The notes under the pieces were generated by a model. It did no database searches. It was not told where the DNA came from and was given only the letters and a program-made list of their open reading frames with translations. A stretch of DNA of 39,853 nucleotides from a virus. Both the position numbers and the translations under genes were made by a program. This document shows, in pieces, positions 36,867 through 39,853 of this stretch (positions are counted from its first letter, which is position 1; each line of letters opens with the position of its first letter). The DNA lies in IMG/VR virus record IMGVR_UViG_3300045003_000117, positions 1-39,853 of that record; one strand, 5' to 3'.

Positions 36867-37516
36867 TTGACTGGCTCCAGCAGTGCGCGCAGGCGCATCA
36901 CTTCCTTCGCCAACTCGACGCATGCGGCAAGTGCTGCCTGCCCGTACGCAACGGACAGCACCCCCTCCTCGTCGGTCCTGACCGCCTCCGGCAGGAAGGC
37001 CTGCAGCGATTGCGCACCGACGCCGACCTGACGCGTGTCCGTATCGGTGCGGGTATACGTCCCGCAACGCAGCGAGGCGAGTTGCTCGATAAAATTTCTG
37101 TCGAGCGGCGTCCAGTCCTTCTTGAGGCGCTCGTCAGACGTCGCGGTAATGTCTCCGCCGGCCGTCACGTTACCGGTGTCATCGACAGAAAATACCGACG
37201 CGGAGTACGCATTATTGACGACCTGGAACGTACCGTTCTGTGCGCGGATAGTCTTGTTCGGTGCGGTCGAACCGTTGCCTTCCAGAAGAATCCCGGCGCC
37301 GTTGCTATCGCCCGTGCCAACGAGCGTAAGGAGCTGATTGGGGTTGCCGACCGATGTGACCGTGACTGCGTTCACAGACAGCGTCTGCACATTGGCCGGC
37401 ATCGCGTTCGCGTTGACCTGGTTCACGATGAAGCTCAGGTCCGACATGACCTGTGATGCGTCGGCGGTCGTGCCGTTCTGCAGCGTGACCGGCAAGTTGC
37501 CGATGATGTTGGCCAT
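36863..37516 (-). CDS. tail fibre with S74 intramolecular chaperone (217 aa)
   Basis: Residues 1-120 are beta-prone fibre shaft. From residue 121 comes the S74 peptidase/chaperone domain: TSDERLKKDW (126-135) with the catalytic Ser127 and Lys132/Lys133, then LRCGTYTRTD and RQVGVGAQSLQAFLPEAV, ending in a helix (VAYGQAALAACVELAKEVMR). In known cases the chaperone trimerises the fibre and then cleaves itself off at the Ser. AGGGG upstream of the ATG. The shaft is short, so this may be a small spike. Confidence 0.85.
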   Translation of the reverse strand: MANIIGNLPVTLQNGTTADASQVMSDLSFIVNQVNANAMPANVQTLSVNAVTVTSVGNPNQLLTLVGTGDSNGAGILLEGNGSTAPNKTIRAQNGTFQVVNNAYSASVFSVDDTGNVTAGGDITATSDERLKKDWTPLDRNFIEQLASLRCGTYTRTDTDTRQVGVGAQSLQAFLPEAVRTDEEGVLSVAYGQAALAACVELAKEVMRLRALLEPVK

Positions 37517-37519
37517 GGT

Positions 37520-39139
37520 TCACCCCTGGTTGGTGTAGCCGGCGTCCTGATACCGGGCGAAAAAAGTGCCGATCTTGACGGCGTTCACGGGCGTCACCTG
37601 GACGTCGATTGACATCTTCTGGAACACGAGGGCCCTCGGCCAGGGAACGGTATAGACGTGCGGGAAGCTGGCGTTCGACGACCAGTTGCCGGCGCCCCAG
37701 TTGAATCCGCCCCACTGATTGCCGGACGAAGGGGTCGTCACGAACGTGGTGCCGAGCGTCGTCAACTGGTCGTTCAGCGCGGTCAGATTGAACAGCCCCT
37801 GCGAGCCGGTCGATGACAGCTCAATCGTCGACTCGACGACCTGCACCTGCTGCATGTGCCCGGTCTTCGGAAAGTTGGACGACTGCAGGTGGCAGACGAT
37901 CGACGTGCCGGCGTCCTGGTACGACGAGTTAGATGTGGGGATCGTCGTGCTCACGAAGAGCGCCGCGCCCTGCGCCGCGCTGGAAAGAACAAACGACTCG
38001 CCAAACTGCGATGCACAGTCGTAGGTGAACGTGTGAGGTCCGTTCCAGCGCTTGCGCCGGATGTCATACCAGTAGTCGTTGGTCTGCTGCTGCCCCTGGA
38101 TCAGGGTCGGCACGCAGGTCCGATATGTGTTGCCGGCAAACGCCGCAGCGATACGCGACGGTTGCGTGGTGTTCTGAAATGGCACCTGCAGGTCCGCCGG
38201 GAAATCCGTGCCAGGCCGACTCGACAGCGGCACCAGCGTGCCGAGGAAGTTCAGGATGTAAGGCGCATCGATGCCGGCAAAGAAGATGCCGAACGGGCCC
38301 TGCACGACACTGCGCGGCGAGACGCAGCCCGTCGTCAGCGAAATGTAGTTCAGCGCGAGGTTGTTCGTTGCCGGGTCGCCGGTGACCTGCCAGACCTGCC
38401 CTGCCTTGAACACCACCAGCGCGCCAATCACGCCGGCTGACGTCGTCTGAATCGGCAGGCCGGACTGCGCGGTGATCGGAGTCGTGTCGCCGATCGTCAC
38501 CGCCTGCGATGCGTTCGTGCGCGTGAGCGGCACGAGCGGGTCGCTGAAGTTCAGCACGTTGCCGACGGAGAAGTAGGCACGGTTGTTGAAGTTCGCGACC
38601 GACGTCGGCACGGCGGTGAGCGGATTCGTCGCGAGATTCGACGACGACCACGCCGGCGCGGAAGGGTTCGAGATGTCGATCACGCCGAAGAAGTTCGTGC
38701 TTAGCCCGCTGAAGCCCGGGTGCGTGATCAAGATCTTCGTGCCCACGACCGCCATCGTTGGGGGCGTCCATGCCCCGGTCGTGGCCGGCGACGCCGGTAC
38801 GTTCCCCGCCGTCACCCCGCTGATCGTGATGAACGAGCTGGTCAGCAGGTTGAACGCGAACGGTTCATCAAAGCCGGGATTTCGCGCCGTCGACACCATC
38901 CCGTATGCGACAGTGCCGATCACCGTGTGCACTGAGACGTACGTCGGCGAGTTGAAGCCGCTGAACGTTGTAGCCGCGGCGCCGACGCCGGGGCGCGCGA
39001 CGATGAGTTCCGGATTGCCCTGGTCGAATACCAGGTTGGTCAGGAGTTGGCATGCGCCGGCGAAGGCGTCCGTGGCGTCAAACGCATCGCAGAGGCCCTT
39101 CGGAGTGAAGCGGACCGGCTTCGCGTTGCGGATAGCCAT
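37520..39139 (-). CDS. beta-rich tail or stabilisation protein (539 aa)
   Basis: A Ser/Thr/Gly/Val-rich protein with regularly spaced beta segments, such as NRAYFSVGNVLNFSDPLVPL and IGALVVFKAGQVWQVTGDPA, suggestive of a beta-propeller like P22 gp10-type packaged-DNA stabilisation proteins or the tail tubular B protein of T7. It directly follows the adaptor gene, which is where such proteins are encoded. A C-terminal domain (about 430-539) is also beta-rich. The fold and role are inferred from position and composition. Confidence 0.65.
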   Translation of the reverse strand: MAIRNAKPVRFTPKGLCDAFDATDAFAGACQLLTNLVFDQGNPELIVARPGVGAAATTFSGFNSPTYVSVHTVIGTVAYGMVSTARNPGFDEPFAFNLLTSSFITISGVTAGNVPASPATTGAWTPPTMAVVGTKILITHPGFSGLSTNFFGVIDISNPSAPAWSSSNLATNPLTAVPTSVANFNNRAYFSVGNVLNFSDPLVPLTRTNASQAVTIGDTTPITAQSGLPIQTTSAGVIGALVVFKAGQVWQVTGDPATNNLALNYISLTTGCVSPRSVVQGPFGIFFAGIDAPYILNFLGTLVPLSSRPGTDFPADLQVPFQNTTQPSRIAAAFAGNTYRTCVPTLIQGQQQTNDYWYDIRRKRWNGPHTFTYDCASQFGESFVLSSAAQGAALFVSTTIPTSNSSYQDAGTSIVCHLQSSNFPKTGHMQQVQVVESTIELSSTGSQGLFNLTALNDQLTTLGTTFVTTPSSGNQWGGFNWGAGNWSSNASFPHVYTVPWPRALVFQKMSIDVQVTPVNAVKIGTFFARYQDAGYTNQG

Positions 39140-39143
39140 GGTC

Positions 39144-39848
39144 CTAGTCCGTGATCTTCGTCGGCTTCAGCGTGCGATTCGTATGGAAGCGCCGCGGGTC
39201 GAGCCGCACCGACTTGACGACCTGCTGCTCGTCGCCCTCCATGATGAGGTGCGTGCGCAGCATCGCCTCGCACTGCGCACGAAACGAGTCCTGACGAACG
39301 TCGTCCGTCTCGCTCATCAGCTCCGCGGCCGTGGCCTTGATCAGATAATTCTGGTCCGGAAACCACGGGATAACCGCCGACGACTCCGGCGTTGTGATGT
39401 CCGGCTGCTTCACCATATACCGGTGCGTCAGAACGATCTGCCCGGACGATTGCGGATAGATGAAGAGTTGTCCCGCCGATTGGTTCGCCTGCGCCGTCGT
39501 CTCATCGTACAGCAGGGTCATGTACTCGTACGGGTAGTTCGCGATCGAGGGGTCCTTGAACTCCTGGTCCCACTCTTCCGGCGAAATCGGATGCAGGAAA
39601 TACGGAAGGTTGTTCTGCTGAAAGAACAGATCGTATGGCCGCAGGTAGTTCAGCGGCAACGTGAAAGGGCCGTAGTTGTTCGCCTGCACGGTGATGAATT
39701 CGGTGACCCGGTTGATCTTCAGGTCGCGATGCAGCCAGAGGTCCTCCAGGACCATGTTCAGATAGACGCCGCCCTGCGACAGCCAGCCCGGCGCCTTTGC
39801 GATCGCGCATGCACGCGCGACGATCTGTTGGGCCTGGAGGTAGGCCAT
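39144..39848 (-). CDS. head-tail adaptor protein (234 aa)
   Basis: A helical N-terminal part (MAYLQAQQIVARACAIAKAP; VYLNMVLEDLWLHRDLKINR) and a beta-containing middle (YGPFTLPLNYLRPYDLFFQQ) resemble the T7 gp11 / P22 gp4 class of adaptors that join portal and tail. The C-terminal segment includes a helical PDQNYLIKATAAELMSETDD. The first 98 codons occur again at the left window end with five silent changes. It follows the 141-residue gene across the circle junction with one base between stop and start. Confidence 0.75.
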   Translation of the reverse strand: MAYLQAQQIVARACAIAKAPGWLSQGGVYLNMVLEDLWLHRDLKINRVTEFITVQANNYGPFTLPLNYLRPYDLFFQQNNLPYFLHPISPEEWDQEFKDPSIANYPYEYMTLLYDETTAQANQSAGQLFIYPQSSGQIVLTHRYMVKQPDITTPESSAVIPWFPDQNYLIKATAAELMSETDDVRQDSFRAQCEAMLRTHLIMEGDEQQVVKSVRLDPRRFHTNRTLKPTKITD

Positions 39849-39853
39849 TTCAT
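39555..39853. repeat. terminal overlap, right copy
   Basis: Matches 1-299 except at 39606, 39636, 39666, 39669 and 39726. See the left copy. Joining the ends here gives an unbroken late operon across the junction. Confidence 0.9.

Overview
The window is one full genome length, plus a small overlap, of a temperate podovirus-like phage. The first 299 bases recur at the end (1-299 and 39555-39853) with only five differences, so the sequence behaves as a circular or circularly permuted molecule of about 39,554 bp. High GC, strong GC at third codon positions and Gram-negative lysis and lipoprotein genes suggest a beta- or gammaproteobacterial host; Burkholderia-like is my best guess, but it is only an inference. 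Podovirus morphology is inferred from a portal, an adaptor-like protein and three internal (ejection-type) virion proteins, with no tape measure, sheath or tail tube genes.

Late genes are all on the minus strand and read continuously across the window ends. Terminase large subunit (11163) leads to two small proteins, portal, fibre-like proteins with a small zinc metallopeptidase between them, scaffold, N4-gp56-like major capsid protein and two coiled-coil or hypothetical proteins. Through the join follow an adaptor, a beta-rich tail protein, an S74-chaperone fibre, a second tail protein, small proteins, GH108 endolysin and 3TM holin. The block ends with an Asp/Asn beta-hydroxylase-like oxygenase, an all-histidine cupin, three internal virion proteins, a PurD-like ATP-grasp ligase and a possible small terminase.

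The control region is at 14.5-15.6 kb. A Cro-like gene (minus) and a cI-like repressor (plus) diverge from two 20-bp operators. After the repressor come a small lipoprotein and a terminator. Three more operators then cover the promoter of the rightward early operon. All five fit TCTAGCA-N6-TGCTAGA. Leftward from the Cro-like gene lie an AEP primase-RepA helicase fusion, a dense GCCTCA/TGAGGC repeat cluster that may be the replication origin, and a winged-helix plus zinc-ribbon pair just before the terminase.

The rightward operon (15.6-28.3 kb) holds a DUF7666 protein with 23 nonapeptide repeats, a DUF2800 Fe-S nuclease, a DUF2815 SSB-like protein, two HNH endonucleases, family A DNA polymerase, VRR-NUC, an excisionase-like HTH, a tyrosine integrase with a structured candidate attP behind it, an SNF2 helicase, several tiny membrane or lipoproteins and an unknown 271-residue protein. 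No tRNA, rRNA, CRISPR array or insertion sequence was seen.

The features most likely to be new are: the oxygenase/cupin/ATP-grasp/metallopeptidase set embedded in virion genes; a shared N-terminal FP[GA]V motif on three consecutive head genes; the five-operator immunity system with a leaderless, peptidase-less repressor; and the repeat-rich candidate origin.
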